From Taudactylus pleione (Eukaryota > Chordata > Amphibia > Anura > Myobatrachidae): a DNA stretch of 64,000 nucleotides. The position numbers and the translations under genes are program-made. A model generated the notes under the pieces. The model had not been told where the DNA came from and made no database searches. It was given only the letters and a program-made list of their open reading frames with translations. The stretch spans positions 13,303,501-13,367,500 of the forward strand of contig JAUIMM010000016.1 of NCBI GenBank assembly GCA_031769625.1. Reading direction: 5' to 3'. Below, piece by piece: positions 1 through 11,994 of this stretch (position 1 is its first letter; the number at the start of each line of letters is the position of its first letter).

Positions 1-1942
1 ACACTTGCCCTCCCTAAAAACAAACACCATTTTAAACAAAAGGATAATGGCTTCCATTTTTTCCCACAGATGGTCCGACTTCAAATATCGCCTAAAGCAA
101 AAACTCGCGGACAAGGCTAGGCATGCAAGGGGGACAGGTGGGGGTCCCACCCGTGTCATTGGAGTTGACGGATTTAGAAGAGCTGGCACAGGGGTGTGTG
201 CAGCCTGTGGAGGTGTTTGGCATGTCCAACATGGATACGGACATGCCAGACTTTCCGGCTCCTCATGTTGTCCCAGGTAAATCTTTTGATGTCACCAACT
301 CTGAAATGTTAGTGGGCCAATATGTAGATTCTAATGTGAGTCTTTTCTCATTTTTCCTAACAGAGACACAGGCGGATGAGTCTGCTCCAGAGGGGAGCCT
401 TGGCCGCCGAATTTCTGCTGGCTCGGCAGGGGAGGAACCAGTACATCCGGCTGAGGACCCTGCAGAAGCCAGTCCAGGGCAATCCCCCTCGCAGGCAGTG
501 TCCCTCCTCACAGAACTCAATTTCAAATCGGATTTCCATACGGAGATTCTGCAGAGGATGGACGCCAGTCTGCTACGGGTGGCTGAGGCCCTGGAGCAAA
601 ATGCTGCGGCCAACGTGACCATTGGTCAGGCCCTGGCGGAAAATACCAGGGCCAACATCCGCATCGCCAATGCCCTGGAGCAGCTCGTTCGCCAGCACAT
701 GGTGGAGCCGACCTCCCTTCCTGCCGGAACATCAGGATCCTCCACCTCTGGCACAACATCAGCCAATCCTCCAAATGTGCCTAGCCCTGTGCCTAGTCCA
801 GAGGCCACAACATCTGCCTCTGGACAGGCCAGCCCGATGACATCCCGGACCCGGTCTGGCGCCCTCCCTCCCCCTTCCAAACGGGTGAAAAAACGGTGAC
901 AGCAATGGCGACTTTTCCCACACTCCTTCTGTGCTTGGCTCATATTCCTTTCTGGTCAAAACTTCCCTCTCCTTTCTTGTGAAATGTTTTTAATTTTTTG
1001 TTGTACGTTTATGTCTACAGTTATGTTGGGCCAATTTGTTTGATTTTGGGAATGATCTTTGCCAAAAAAAGATGTCCCCAAATTTTTTATTATTTTAGTT
1101 TTGGTTTGACCAATAAATTGACGCCAAAAATCTTACATTGTATTGTGACATTATTGTACAAATGGGTTACATTTAATCCTGGCCCAAAAGGCAAAAACTT
1201 GCCAAAAAAAACAAAAACAATTTAAAAAAAAAAAGGGCTCTTTAAGGAACGTTTAAAAATTCACATAACGAGGCAAATTCAACAGGCAAAAATAAAAAGG
1301 TGAGAAAATTAAAACATGATGACATTATTGTTACAATAGGCCCTAACCACCAAATTGAGGCCAAAATAAACCCCCACAAATGTACGCAAATTGATTGTGT
1401 CATCCTGACATTAGCAGCTCTGATTTCCACCTGCGTACGGTTTTGTGCTATCCCAAAAAAGTGATTTCAAAACACATACCAAGCCGGTTTTCAATCCAAC
1501 ACTAATTGCTTTTCAGACCACCCGCGATTAATCGCAACTACATCGTGGAGTCCCGGGACGGAGGAGAAGGCCATCGCCAATGTGGTCGAGTAATCCAGAC
1601 CCTAAGCTGTGCGAGCATTTTGAAGGGAAAGAGGATCATCCAGTGACGTATGAGTCGGTCCGAACACATTTTACGCTCGCATCTGCTAATGTATGTACGC
1701 CCCAAAAACGCCTCGCCACGCCTGCGTTTTTCCATCTCCACCCCCGTCAACACCCAAAAACGCCCTGTTCTGTCAATCACATTTGACATGTCACTTCCTG
1801 TACGCTATTTGACGAACGAGACCAAAAAAGCTCGCAATCTGCCGTACGCACATGCGCAGTGTTACACCGACGCATGCGCGGTTAGTCAACATCGGAACGC
1901 AACGAGCGAACTGCTGTTTGCGAGTGGCTCTGAATGAGGGCC
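1..1942 (+). mobile_element. PIF/Harbinger family A, copy 1 (3' part)
   Basis: The segment aligns base by base with 44767-46693 of the full copy further on, from intron 2 of the second Myb-like gene to the terminal inverted repeat. It ends in GGCTCTGAATGAGGGCC, the same 3' terminus as the full copy. The 5' end lies outside the window. The 3' non-coding half (900-1942) keeps an AATAAA signal at 1112-1117 and many CG- and GTACG-rich subterminal motifs. Divergence from the full copy is mostly single substitutions and small indels, so both are fairly young. Harbinger elements make 3-bp target duplications; here the base triplet after the end is ATT, but the partner cannot be seen. Confidence 0.88.
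70..899 (+). pseudogene. Harbinger Myb/SANT-like protein, exons 3-4 (copy 1, frameshifted)
   Basis: This is the second copy of the family A Myb-like gene described at 44380-45667. The exon begins after a pyrimidine-rich ...CCCACAG acceptor at 69 and encodes the end of the Myb/SANT domain (WSDFKYRLKQKL). At about 150-153 it has lost two bases relative to the intact copy, which throws the SANT end and the rest of the protein into different frames; downstream of that the frame is open to the TGA at 897-899. The downstream part has an acidic stretch, a heptad-like helix (about 534-710), a Ser/Thr/Pro-rich tail and a basic C terminus. An 87-nt GT-AG intron candidate (277-363) is open in frame, as in the intact copy. 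Probably non-functional because of the 2-nt deletion. Confidence 0.8.
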
Positions 1943-3010
1943 ATTGTCTCCTACTTTTAACAACACTTATTATCCGGAGCATGCAGTGATATTTTTATTA
2001 GACACACAGCTGATGGACTGTAGCTGCCGTATATCACCTATTCGGTGAGTGATTTATAACATAAAGAAAGCCTGAGTGGGTCTCTTGAAACAAGTTTACC
2101 CTGTCAGCACGCCGTGGGGAGGTACCACCCACACACACGGCTGGACAAACAGAGGTCATCCGGCAGCTGATCGTCAGCCTCTAAACTGTTCCTGGAGGCG
2201 GCAGCGATTACAAAACGGACGGAGCCTGCAGGCCATTATCCCAGTGCCGCTCACCATGAGGCCGGAGCGACAAGCAAGAGCCAGCCCCTTCTCTGACAGC
2301 GGAGTAAGTAACTGCAAATTGGGGCTAGAGATTGTCTTTCCTCGACAGTAGAAATATTCAGTGGTGAGTGGGCACTGTGTCACATTATTATTATTATTAT
2401 TATTATTATTTGATTTTTATAATTTTTTCAATACCTGCATTGCACATGGACAATAAAAATTGATGTGAGGATTACTAAAGGACACACAGCACATTTGGAT
2501 ATAAGAACTTACAAATTGTTACATCTTTTCCTTGTGCATAAAGAACTGCAACATTTTTATGAATAGTTACATTCTTGTTTTGTGAACATCATTCACAGTA
2601 GGTTCCATGTTCGTCTAAAAGGAGACTAATTATTCAAAACCACAAACATCTATATTCTTGTATTTTTACCAAAAGTCTCAGCTGTAAAAAGATACAATTA
2701 TTTATGCTGTGTGTTTTCATACTGTGGTTTTATTACATGATATATTACACAGTGTAATATTGGCTATCTCTTATATTTAGTATTTTGATATAAATTGTTG
2801 TTGAATGATATACATATTTTGCATGTCACATTGGCCAATGATTTATGTATTCATTATTTGTTTGTTTTTATTCATTGATTAAGTAAGTTTTTGCATATTA
2901 AACAATTTTTATTCATATATTTGGCATAGTTCATCTATACATACCATTTAGCAATAATTACTATTGCAGATATTAATTCAGGTGTTTTCACAGCGTTGTT
3001 GATATATTTC
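1943..3010. other. Unassigned, AT-rich; no gene seen
   Basis: No recognisable coding region. 2040-2310 is more GC-rich than its surroundings and ends in a donor-like GTAAGT (2308-2313) after a short open frame starting at 2258, but there is no homology I can name. The rest is AT-rich with scattered stop codons. Confidence 0.4.
2384..2410. repeat. (ATT)n microsatellite
   Basis: Nine uninterrupted ATT units. It may mark the tail of an old L2/SINE insertion, but no such body is recognisable beside it. Confidence 0.9.
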
Positions 3011-3349
3011 TTACAAAGTGTGCCATACTGGAGAACCCATTGGTGTTGTATGTGGGTTAGTACCACCTAAAGTGCTGGCAGCATCATCTGGTAAGTGATT
3101 AATGAGTTGTCTGCCTAAATTATTTAGGGTAGTATTTAAATCCCTAGTAGCACTATTATGAGATTCCATCGTTCTAATCACTGTTTGCTGATGTGTAACG
3201 TTCACCTCCAGCATGAGTAGGTAAGCTTGATAGTAATTTTGATTGTCCTCCATTAAGCGCACAAATGTGTCATGGAATCTATTATTGTCAGTGAGCATTT
3301 TGTCAAGTATGTTCCCTACTCTTGTTACCTCGGTCGTTGTGGCTAACAT
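3011..3349 (-). pseudogene. Orphan exon, coiled-coil protein; possibly the C terminus of a Harbinger Myb-like protein
   Basis: A 112-codon open frame on the minus strand starting MLATTTEVTRVGNIL. It is helical, with heptad-like spacing of hydrophobics, and ends in a Thr/Pro-rich tail. Upstream on the same strand, after an acceptor-like TTCTGCAG near 3640, another Pro/Thr-rich stretch can be read in several frames. Myb-like proteins of Harbinger elements often end with just such a coiled coil and low-complexity tail, and this region looks like that class. No SANT domain or termini were found nearby, so the assignment is only an inference. It could equally be an unrelated transposon exon. Confidence 0.3.
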
Positions 3350-4197
3350 TTTTCGACATACGATGTATATGTTGGGTCTGTGTGGTGATTTTTGTTACTT
3401 GTTTTTTAGATTTTGGTGCTGGCCCCAAGTGTTCCAAACCCTTTCCTGAGCTATATCATGTTGTGCTCTTGTGGATATTGGTGGTGTGGGATGTGCTGGC
3501 GGTGCTGGTGGAAATACTTGTGGCGTTTCACGCAACATTGGTTGTGTGACCACATCACACCACCAATTCATTCTGATGTAAATTATCATTAGGTGGAGAC
3601 ATTTCTGCCTGCTGATCTTGGCAGTTGTGCTCCTGGGAGACTGCAGAAGAATTTTTTTTTTTTAATAAAACCAGTTTAACACTTCTAAGAATGCCAAACT
3701 AAATAAAAAATACTGTGCCCATATATTTGTCTATATAAAAAAAGTGTGTAAGTAATTCTTTGGTCTTTGAAAGTAATATTACATTTTATAACCTCTTTTA
3801 ACATTTTCTCTGTGGACAGTAGTATATTGTTAAACAATGCAAAACCTCATCACACAGATTACATTACTGAAACCAGGGGTGTTTTAGAGAGTAGGGGGCC
3901 CATTGTAAAGGCATTGTTTCTTTGGTACAGGGTTAAACAACCATAGTTCCTGTTCCAATAGCTTCTCAACTTCTTTCATGATTTAGTGTCTTAATTGTCC
4001 TGCCTTTGAAAAAACAATGTGGTTGACTTTAATATGTTAACATACATGTAGAAATATCCTAATGGTTCAAAATTTAATTTTGGTTGCTTTGGAATAAGTT
4101 CAGTTACAACAACCTTTAGTTGTTTATTTTGAGACATTACAACAACTAAAAGCAGTTTTTCCACTATGAGGTATCTAGACTAAAATGTTTGTTTTTT
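3350..4197. other. Unassigned AT-rich DNA
   Basis: Apart from the frame-broken Pro/Thr-rich stretch on the minus strand up to about 3640 there is nothing I can name. Confidence 0.4.
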
Positions 4198-4321
4198 TTT
4201 ACAAATAGAAAGGTTGCCCATAGCAAACAATCGAATTCTATTTATTATCTTCTCAAAGTAGCTAGGTAAATGTTACGTAAAATGTGATTGTTTGCTATGG
4301 CCAACATCTCCTCTTGTAAAT
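4198..4321. mobile_element. Short palindromic MITE
   Basis: Two imperfect inverted arms of about 35 bp face each other. Their shared core TTTGCTATGG/CCATAGCAAA sits next to GATTGTT/AACAATC. The spacer is AT-rich and non-coding. I see no clear target duplication, so the superfamily is open. Confidence 0.5.
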
Positions 4322-5569
4322 ATTTTCACCTTAGTAAATATAGGCCAATATGTTTTAAATCTATCGGAACAAAAAAAAATGTATGCTTAAATTATATTTT
4401 TGTATTTGTGGGGTTTGTGTGTGTGGTACAATATACAATTGTATCTTTTAATGTGCAACAGACTCACCAATTATTGGAGGGGTATGCACCTCCATGTCTT
4501 CAGTCGAAGTGAGGATTGTGCTGGGTGGTCTCCTTCGAACCATGGATATATGATGCTAAGGGGTTGGATTTGGATCTGAATATGGTCCTACAAATATTGT
4601 ACAATATTTTTAGCACTAGAAACAATTTTTTTAAAACATTTAAAGTTGACATTGTTAACATTTTTATCTGCAACATCATCATCCTCCAAGACCTGTTGGG
4701 ACACTCTACGTGTAGGTCCTGCAGTTTTTCTTGCTATGTTGTGAAGTGTGTAGAATAAAAAAAAATGTGAGTGTTTGTGAAAATTGTTATTTAATCTAAA
4801 CATATTCCTAAGCATTAACCTTAAACATTTAGACCAATCACCCCCTGCAAAAAAACTTTTAACACAGTATAAATACATTAACAAATTTCAATCATTTGTG
4901 TGCAAAAATGCGCAAAAAGTATTTATTACTCTACATATGAATGTGTATGTGAATTAAAGTATTGTTACTCAACAGATATGGTGGTTACAGTATCTGTATA
5001 TCCTTTTTTTATCTCTAAATATTCGAAGTTGCATTCAAATGTCATCAATATTTATAAAAAAAAAAATTGGACTTACATGATGAAGGGGACTAAATTTATG
5101 AAGGCCAAAACTGTTTTGGGTCTGCTTTCCACCTTTTGTTTTTTTAAATACAACCATCAATAGCTAAGATACAATGACCGATAAGCAATAAATAGTTAAA
5201 TAAAAGCAAAAAAACAAAACAAAAGCAGACATCAATACTGTAACATAACCACAGTACATAATAGAAGAGCATTAAAAGGGGAGAAGAAAGTGAAGGGGGG
5301 ATATTAGAGAGACATTGTTGCTATGAATACACATAATGAAAAACAAGGAAATAAACATATAAAATACAATCTAGGGGAATAGAAGTTAAAGTCAAGCAAA
5401 TGGGAACCAATCATACATCTCAAAGTAAACCGTGACTTCAAATCTTTATGAAAACACAGTCCAAGCAGTTGAACGCTGTAATGGTTGTCATGTCATGAAA
5501 TAATCAAACCACAACCTCCATTTAACCAAGGGAGAGAAGGCAGAAGTGGAATACATAAATCCAAGTGTT
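4322..5569. other. Unassigned AT-rich DNA
   Basis: No supported gene. A minus-strand frame near 4640-4760 contains LHNIARKTAGPTRR, reminiscent of the end of a Harbinger transposase, but the conserved block that should precede it is absent. The stretch nearest 5570 could be the 3' untranslated part of the L1 that follows. Confidence 0.3.
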
Positions 5570-5575
5570 TCCATA

Positions 5576-8084
5576 TCATAACTTTTTTGGATATATGTTA
5601 TAATCTTGGAGAGGGCCGGAGGTTGGAAATTTCCAGTGTTGGGCAATAACCGATCTAGTAGCAATAAAAATGTTACCCATCACGTATCTGCAGTGTGACT
5701 GGAGAGAGGCCGGAAAATGGTGGAGTAAAGCAGTCTCAGGCCGTAGTGGGAGCATAATTCCTGTAATTTGAGAAATAAGGTTAAAGACTTCCATCCAGAG
5801 CTTCTGAATTTTTGGGCAAGACCAAAAGATATGAAGCAAGGTGCCAACCTCTCCACAGTCCCTCCAATAGGGCCGCGAGGTGTTAGGCCAAAATCTATGC
5901 AAACGTTCAGGTTTGAGATATATTCTGTATATTAACTTAACAAGCATTTCTGAATGGTTAATGCACTTAGACATTTGCAATACATTCCTAAATATCCTCT
6001 CCCACTCCTCATCAGACAAAATAATATGTAAATTCTGCTCCCATCTATTTTGAACTGATAACTAAGTAGCTTCACTAAGGGCCATGATATACCTATAACA
6101 CAATGAGATAGCACCTTTTAGAGATGGGGTGTACAATTTAGATATTAAAGCAGAAGATGGAGGGAACATGATCAAAGGACCCACTTGCAATGCTTGAAGT
6201 CAGTATCTAACACGTAAATACTTATAATAATCACTAGAAGGAATGTTATATCAGGTCATTTGCAACTGTGCAAATGACCTGATAGTAGAACTCTCCAGAA
6301 GGTCAGCACATTTGGTTAGACCCAGATCAAGCCAGGATGACAGAGAGAGGTCTTGAGTCAGTTTAGACATTTCAATGATAATTGGGCTGAGAGCAACACA
6401 ATATTCCTAGTGAATGTAATCATGGAATCTGCCTTTTTCCAGGAGCTAACCAGAAGAGGTCTTCCAATGGTAAGGGGCCAGCCAGATAATGCTCAATTTC
6501 AAACCAAAGATTAGGACAGGTGAGAGGAAACCAGTCCGAAAGTTGCGCCAACAGACTGGAGAGTTGATAGGACTCTAATTTAGGTGCAGCAAGGTCCCCT
6601 CTAGTATTAGACTGAAACAGACGGTCATGAGAAAACCTAGCATGGTTCCTCTTCCATATGAAGGATGAGGAGACCATATAAAAATGATTAATAAGTGAGC
6701 GGGGCAACATGTATGGGATGGCTCGAAGAAATATAGTATGTTAGGGAGCAGCATCATCTGCACTGCAGCCAGTCTACCCAACCAAGATATCTCATAATTA
6801 CTCCATGATTTGGTCGGAGTAAAAAATGTCTTTATTAAAATTGAGTAATTACAATCTATAGTGGAAGATAGATCAGCAAGGATTCTAACACCTAAATAAC
6901 CTATCAAGGAATCCTGCAACATATAAGAATACACAGATGTAAGTGAAAGGAGCTGGTTCTGGTCAATACCCAACGCCAAGGCGTCCATCTTGGAAGTGTT
7001 TAATTTGTAATAGGACAAATCGGAATAACTCTGAAGAACCGCGTGAATTGCCGAAGGGAAACCTCTGGATTTGTAACAACAAGAGCACATCATCAGCAAA
7101 GAGACACATTTTGTGTTGATATAAGCCCACCGAAACGTCCGAGATTTGGTCATGGTTCCTGATACAGATAGCCAGGGGTTCTATAGATAGGTTTGATATG
7201 AAAAGAGAGAGGGGACACCCCTGTCTAGTTACATTGGAAATGGGGAATTTGTTGGACAAGAATTCATTGCTGAAAACCCTAGCTGAGGGATTCTGGTATA
7301 ACACATGGAGTGCCTGAAGAAAATAACCATCCAGGCCAAATCTGGCAAAGACCTTTGACATGTACACCCAATGAAGCCGATCAAAGGACTCCTCAGCATC
7401 TAACGATAGAAGGGGCATGGGGACAGAGATTTTTTCACGATAACCTAGCAAATTAAAGACCTGTTGCGTATTATCAAAGGCTTGTCTGTCCAGTATAAAA
7501 CCCACCTGTTCCTGATGGATCAAACCAGGAAGAAAAGGGTTAAGTCTATTAGCTAACACCTTAGCAAACACTTTAATATTGAAGTTCAAAAGGGTGGAAC
7601 TTTTGGGGATCTGTTGGATCCTTGCCAGGTTTAGGGATAGTGATGAGTCTAGCCTCCAGCATTTCCTTGAGGAAACCAGTATTTTTAATGAAGTCATTAA
7701 ACAATTTAGTGAGGATAGGTCCCACTAAGGACTGGAAATTAATGTAAAAGTTATTCGTAAAGCCATCAGGGCTGAATGCCTTATCTTTCTGTAGAGACCT
7801 AATGCCTGACTGAACCTTTTCCACACTCCATTCTGCACACAGAGCTAAAATGTCAGCAGGGGAGAGTCTAGGGAGGTCGTGCAAATCTAAGAAAGTAGCA
7901 ATAGAAGAGTCAGTAGGCTGGGAAATAGAGGGATCTTGTTGGAGATTATAAGGTTGGGCATAATAAGCTGCAAACTGGTTAGCAATATCTCTGTGGTCTG
8001 AAATATGTCTACTATGGCCATGTATTAGGTACTTAACACAATTAATGGTATTTTTACCCCAGAGTTTGAATGCCATCATATTTG
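5576..8084 (-). pseudogene. L1-like ORF2, reverse transcriptase to C-terminal zinc knuckle (frameshifted)
   Basis: Overlapping frames carry successive L1 landmarks. From the N terminus these are: the fingers region with KAFSPDGFTNNFY and LITIPKPGKDP (8079-7573); the LSLDAEESFDRLHW region; the catalytic FADD box within CLFADDVLLLL (near 7090-7101); the post-RT segment LNTSKMDALALGI and WLGRLAAVQMMLLP (7150-6700); the FIWKRN...GDLAAPKL block (6710-6420); and the C-terminal cysteine-histidine motif around DCGEVGTLLHIFWSCPKIQ (near 5790-5870). At least three frameshifts and several stops separate them, so the enzyme is dead. The FADD box and the CP.I..LW ending fit L1/Tx1 rather than the CR1/L2 groups. 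Confidence 0.85.
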
Positions 8085-8203
8085 ACTGTTGTTAACACCT
8101 GCACAAATAGGTTAAGTCCTTCTATCTTATAGAGTAAATGGTGTCTACATGCTGCCCAATAGAGGAATAGATTTAACGTTTCCCCACTTTATACAAATTA
8201 CTA

Positions 8204-8885
8204 AAACAAAATGCAAAGATAGTCCTGGCGCAGTAGATAATAGCATCTAAAAATTTTATATATGCGGATCATGACAAATGCTCAAATCTACATGAAACTA
8301 ATATTTATTTAAAATGGTTTCAAAAATAAGAATAAAAACAAAAAATCAATATCCAGTTCTAATGGTTAAGAACTGCTAATATAATAAAATATTGCACTAT
8401 ATCAATGGGAGTATTGCACTGTCCCCAATATTGCACTTTTATGACTAGTGAGATGTCACAGAGAAAAATCAGTGCATTAGAATAATAGCAGCGATAAAAA
8501 AAGAGAGGGGAAATCCGTCCTCTTATAGGCAAAAAACACAGTCAGTTCCAGAATCCGGTGTCTGTACAGAATCATGTGAATGAGATACAAACAGCAACAC
8601 TGTTCCAAAGTTCAAAGCTTACCGGTAAGCCTAGTCTGGTAAAGCCCACTTCTATTTCCCACCTCTCGGCAGTCCTGATGTTTGGCAGCCGCGTCCTTCA
8701 GCACTTTCCGGTGAATGTAGATAAGTTTGATAGCAGATGGCCGGCTCCTTCTAAAGGAATATGTATTTGGGCACTATCTTTCTGCTTTGTGTACACACCG
8801 TACACACGCCGTACACTCCTCAGCTAGCTGTCTCTGTAGCGACTCACTACTGGGTTGGTAGTGATTGGACTTTACTCTGTTACTA
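8204..8885 (-). repeat. PLE pseudo-LTR-like repeat, left copy
   Basis: This is the reverse complement of 14937-15604. Shared blocks include CTTTGCATTTTGTTTTA at the outer end, AGTGCAATATTGGGGACAGT, the GTGTGTACGGCG cluster and CTACAGAGACAGCTAGCTGAG at the inner end. Similarity is broken only by short indels. Immediately beyond it (8900-8945) the minus strand reads CTGACGAAGCCCGCAGGACA followed by GGAGAAA, a hammerhead-like core. Confidence 0.8.
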
Positions 8886-10680
8886 TGCCAACATATTTCT
8901 CCTGTCCTGCGGGCTTCGTCAGGGCTGTCAGTCTTGTTGTAGAGAGCTCCTTTTATTCTGAGCTTAATTAGATAATCCTCATTAGATGGTCTATTTTAGG
9001 AAAAAGTAAAAACAGATAAACACTGCGCACTAGGATATTGATCTATTGTTTGTGGTAAGCTGCTCAATATAAGGGTGTTCTCCCTTATACAAAATACTAT
9101 AAAGAATATAACATTCAGCGCTAGACCTCTCTCTAAAAATAGTGAACTTATTTGGTCTTCCCATGAATGAGCCCCTTACGTGTCTAGTACATGTCATATA
9201 AAGATATCAATAAACTGAAATGATATGTTTAAAAATACTTTACTTGGCAATTTATAGAAAAACGTACAGATATGATAGTGGATACTCGCTGTGCCGCACT
9301 ATGTGAACAAACAATTGGTAGAAAATAAGCGCTTGACTGGCACTAATGGTCTAGGGATCAATTTCCCCTGTAGGCACACTGCATCGGTTGTAATTAAAAC
9401 TTTTGGTAGTCAGTGAGATGGTGTCAAAGAATGTGATGGTGTATGGGTGGAGAGATTAGCGGCGTCCCGCTATCTCTTCCAAATGACCAATTGCTGGTTA
9501 GGATAACAAGTCCAGATAACAAGTATGGCTTGTGTTCGGTCCTTGCTAGTGTATTACTGTCGGTATTCAGTGGTGTCTTCTGTCTCGGTAGGAGAAGACC
9601 ACTCAGACTAGGGTGTAGGGGCTCTGGACTGTGTCCCCTGGAACCTAGGTGAGTGACAAGTCTAATGAAAGACTAAATCCTGCACCCTGGTTGTGATGCC
9701 TTACAGTCCCCTGTCTGTGGAGGGGAACTGCTGGAAGCAACTGTCCTGATCTCAACCTGCTCCCCCCTCCGTTACAGAGACTCACCTGATTCCTGTTGCT
9801 GTGTGTGGCTGGTTACTTCCTCCTACTGACCATGTTCTGTGTCCTCAGGTCGGTGGTGGCGGGTGCCCGGCATCAGCATTTGGACTCTCCGTAACTTCCT
9901 GGCCTTGTGGTGATCCCGATCACGTGGTCGTCGCTCTGATGTCAATAGTGCAGTGCCTCGGTGCGGAAGTTCAAAGGGGACAGTGTTCCAATTATGTAAT
10001 GGGTGTTCTACAACACGTCTCTCACCATTTAGGATCTTCCTCTGGGAGTTGTAGTGATAGATGGTTAATGGAATGGGGATTTAAAATGGATGATCAGTCC
10101 CTGCCCCTGTTTTGATTGGTCCCTGTTGCTGCCTTATGATTGGTTCCTTCTACTGTCAATCCTGCACTGTTGATTCTGTTTGTACAAGGAACACATTAAC
10201 CTGTGAAGGAGCTAATTCTGCTGGATAAACCTAGATGCTGCTGGATGAACCTAATTGTGATGTAAAGCTGATATGTTAGATGGAAAAAACAGAGTTAATA
10301 GTATTTGACCAAGCTCATTATGACGTAATTAGGTATATCTCTACTGGTAACAGTGGCAGGAGTTTGTTAGCAGTCTGTAACTAATAATCTATAGTCATCT
10401 ATGGATATGGAATGGTTAATAATCTAAGTTATATCTGGGATGGTATAGTTAGATCTGCCAACCCTTAACATATGGATTGTAGGTAAATATGAGATAGAGT
10501 CGATGCGCATGGGTATCATTGCAGATATATACTGGTCCAATCAATAGTGATCTATAATTGTCTATTGAATATACAATGGTTTTATCTGTGGAGAATCTAA
10601 AAATGATAAAGTTAGCTCTATTAGACATTAACGAATGGGCTATAAATGTATATGGTGTAGAATCGATCCTTACTAAAATG
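8886..10680. other. Interior of the PLE composite; no intact gene
   Basis: Besides the inverted segment at 9118-9250, no coding region is recognised. 9540-10150 is clearly more GC-rich than its flanks and may be a separate insertion, but I see no termini or known domains. 10150-10680 is AT-rich with short direct repeats of GCTGGAT(A/G)AACCTA at about 10220-10250. Confidence 0.4.
9118..9250 (+). repeat. Inner inverted repeat, left arm
   Basis: Matches the reverse complement of 11015-11142 through blocks such as GACACGTAAGGGGCTCAT and ATCATTTCAGTTTGAT(A). The pair is nested within the outer pseudo-LTR pair, so the composite has two shells of inverted repeats. Confidence 0.7.
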
Positions 10681-10689
10681 TCTTTATGT

Positions 10690-11020
10690 ATAGTGATTGT
10701 GGTTCAGGATCACCTACTAATTATGGACCTCACCTCATTATCAATATTTATTCCTTTGGGTGCCAGGATGTCTAATGTGATTATTAGTCTAAGTTCTTCT
10801 TTGTTAATAAGTTTTATATTGTCACCTCCCCCTCCAGTTGGGTTGTACTAGTCTCAATGCAGCAAAATCTAGTACCGTGGGGTCGGATTGATTAAACTTT
10901 TTGAAATGTAGGGAAATGGGGTGTTCCTCACTCCCAGACTTAATGTTTCATATGTGCTCCCCTAGTCTTTGTTTCAGTGGGTGAATGGTTCGGCCTATAT
11001 ATTGCTTTGCCAAGGAAAAG
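10690..11020 (-). pseudogene. PLE GIY-YIG endonuclease fragment (copy A)
   Basis: With one frameshift the minus strand reads AKQYIGRTIHPLKQRLGEHM, then a His/Phe-rich stretch and a charged C-terminal segment ending ILAPKGINIDNEVR. Penelope-like proteins end in a GIY-YIG endonuclease; here the YIGRT signature and the conserved arginine that follows are visible, whereas the preceding GIY strand is lost. No reverse transcriptase of this copy is present, so it is a 3' remnant. Confidence 0.65.
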
Positions 11021-11029
11021 TATTTTTAG

Positions 11030-11142
11030 ACATATCATTTCAGTTTGATATCTTTATATGACATGTACTAGACACGTAAGGGGCTCATTTCAGGTGAAGA
11101 CCAATTAACTTCACTATTTTTAAAAAAAGGTCTAGCACTAAA
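11030..11142 (-). repeat. Inner inverted repeat, right arm
   Basis: Partner of 9118-9250. It lies directly upstream (in element sense) of the GIY-YIG remnant and includes the CTTGGCAA that begins the conserved part of that remnant. Confidence 0.7.
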
Positions 11143-11487
11143 TATTATATTATTTATGTTAGAAAAAAGGCTGCTTTCACTTGTGACAAAATAAGTAAGG
11201 GCTAAAATGTGCCCTCAATCATTAATAAGAATTTTAATTTAATATTCTTTAGTACATCCGTTATGATCCTTATGTTAAATTATATTTATCAGACTGGAAT
11301 TGTATAATGTTACATTTAGTTACAATTATCTCTTATGTATCTAAAAGCCACACAGATCAAGGACCACCAGCAGTGCATTCTGTCACCTAAAAATGTAGTT
11401 TAAATAAATTAGTAGGTATCTAAAATCAATTAATATATTGCCAAGAAATTAAAAACTTCATCTTTCTCCCTACTGGGTCTACCCTAA

Positions 11488-11808
11488 AGCTGGCCACACA
11501 CTAGACCAACTTACATCCAACCAGCCAACTAGTCGATTGGTTGGAATGAAAATCTGGTAAGGGATGAAAGCAAATGACAATCAGCAATTTGCTCCCAAAC
11601 GCTGGAAAATGGACTAAAAACTGTTGTTTGAAAATATTGTTTTGATCAAACATTAAACAAACTTGTCTGACGACCATTTTCATCTGTTTTCTGGCATTTA
11701 GGAGCAAATTGCTGATCACCATTTACTCCCATACGTTACCAGATTTTCATTCCAACCAATCAACTAGTTGGCTGGTTGGATGAAAGTTGGTCTAGTGTGT
11801 GGCCAGCT
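11488..11808. mobile_element. Harbinger-type fold-back MITE, TAA duplication
   Basis: 321 bp with inverted ends AGCTGGCCACACACTAGACC and its complement, flanked by TAA at 11485-11487 and 11809-11811. The arms continue inward for about 75 bp (CCAACCAGCCAACTAG and complement), so most of the element can fold on itself. No coding capacity. The 3-bp TAA duplication fits PIF/Harbinger. Confidence 0.85.
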
Positions 11809-11994
11809 TAAGAGTTAAGGTACACTATTATGTGAAAAAGGTGAAAGATAGATTTAAGAGAAGGGAACAGGAGGAAAGAGGGAAGAGGGGGAATAGATAT
11901 ATTAAAATAGTATCCTTTGATACCCTAAGAGTCTTCTAGAAAGGTTCCTAAATCAAAATTTATGTTCATGCCCTTAAGTGCCAAGGTATCTAAC

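Noticed and set aside
376..618. Second open frame overlapping the Myb-like exon in both Harbinger A copies (also 45144-45341)
   Set aside because: It is open in both copies, but it is a +1 shadow of a GC-rich coding exon and has no start context or domain of its own.
4588..4884. Minus-strand frame with LHNIARKTAGPTRR, like a Harbinger transposase end
   Set aside because: The conserved GLLKGRF-type block that should precede it is missing and no termini are nearby; too little to call.
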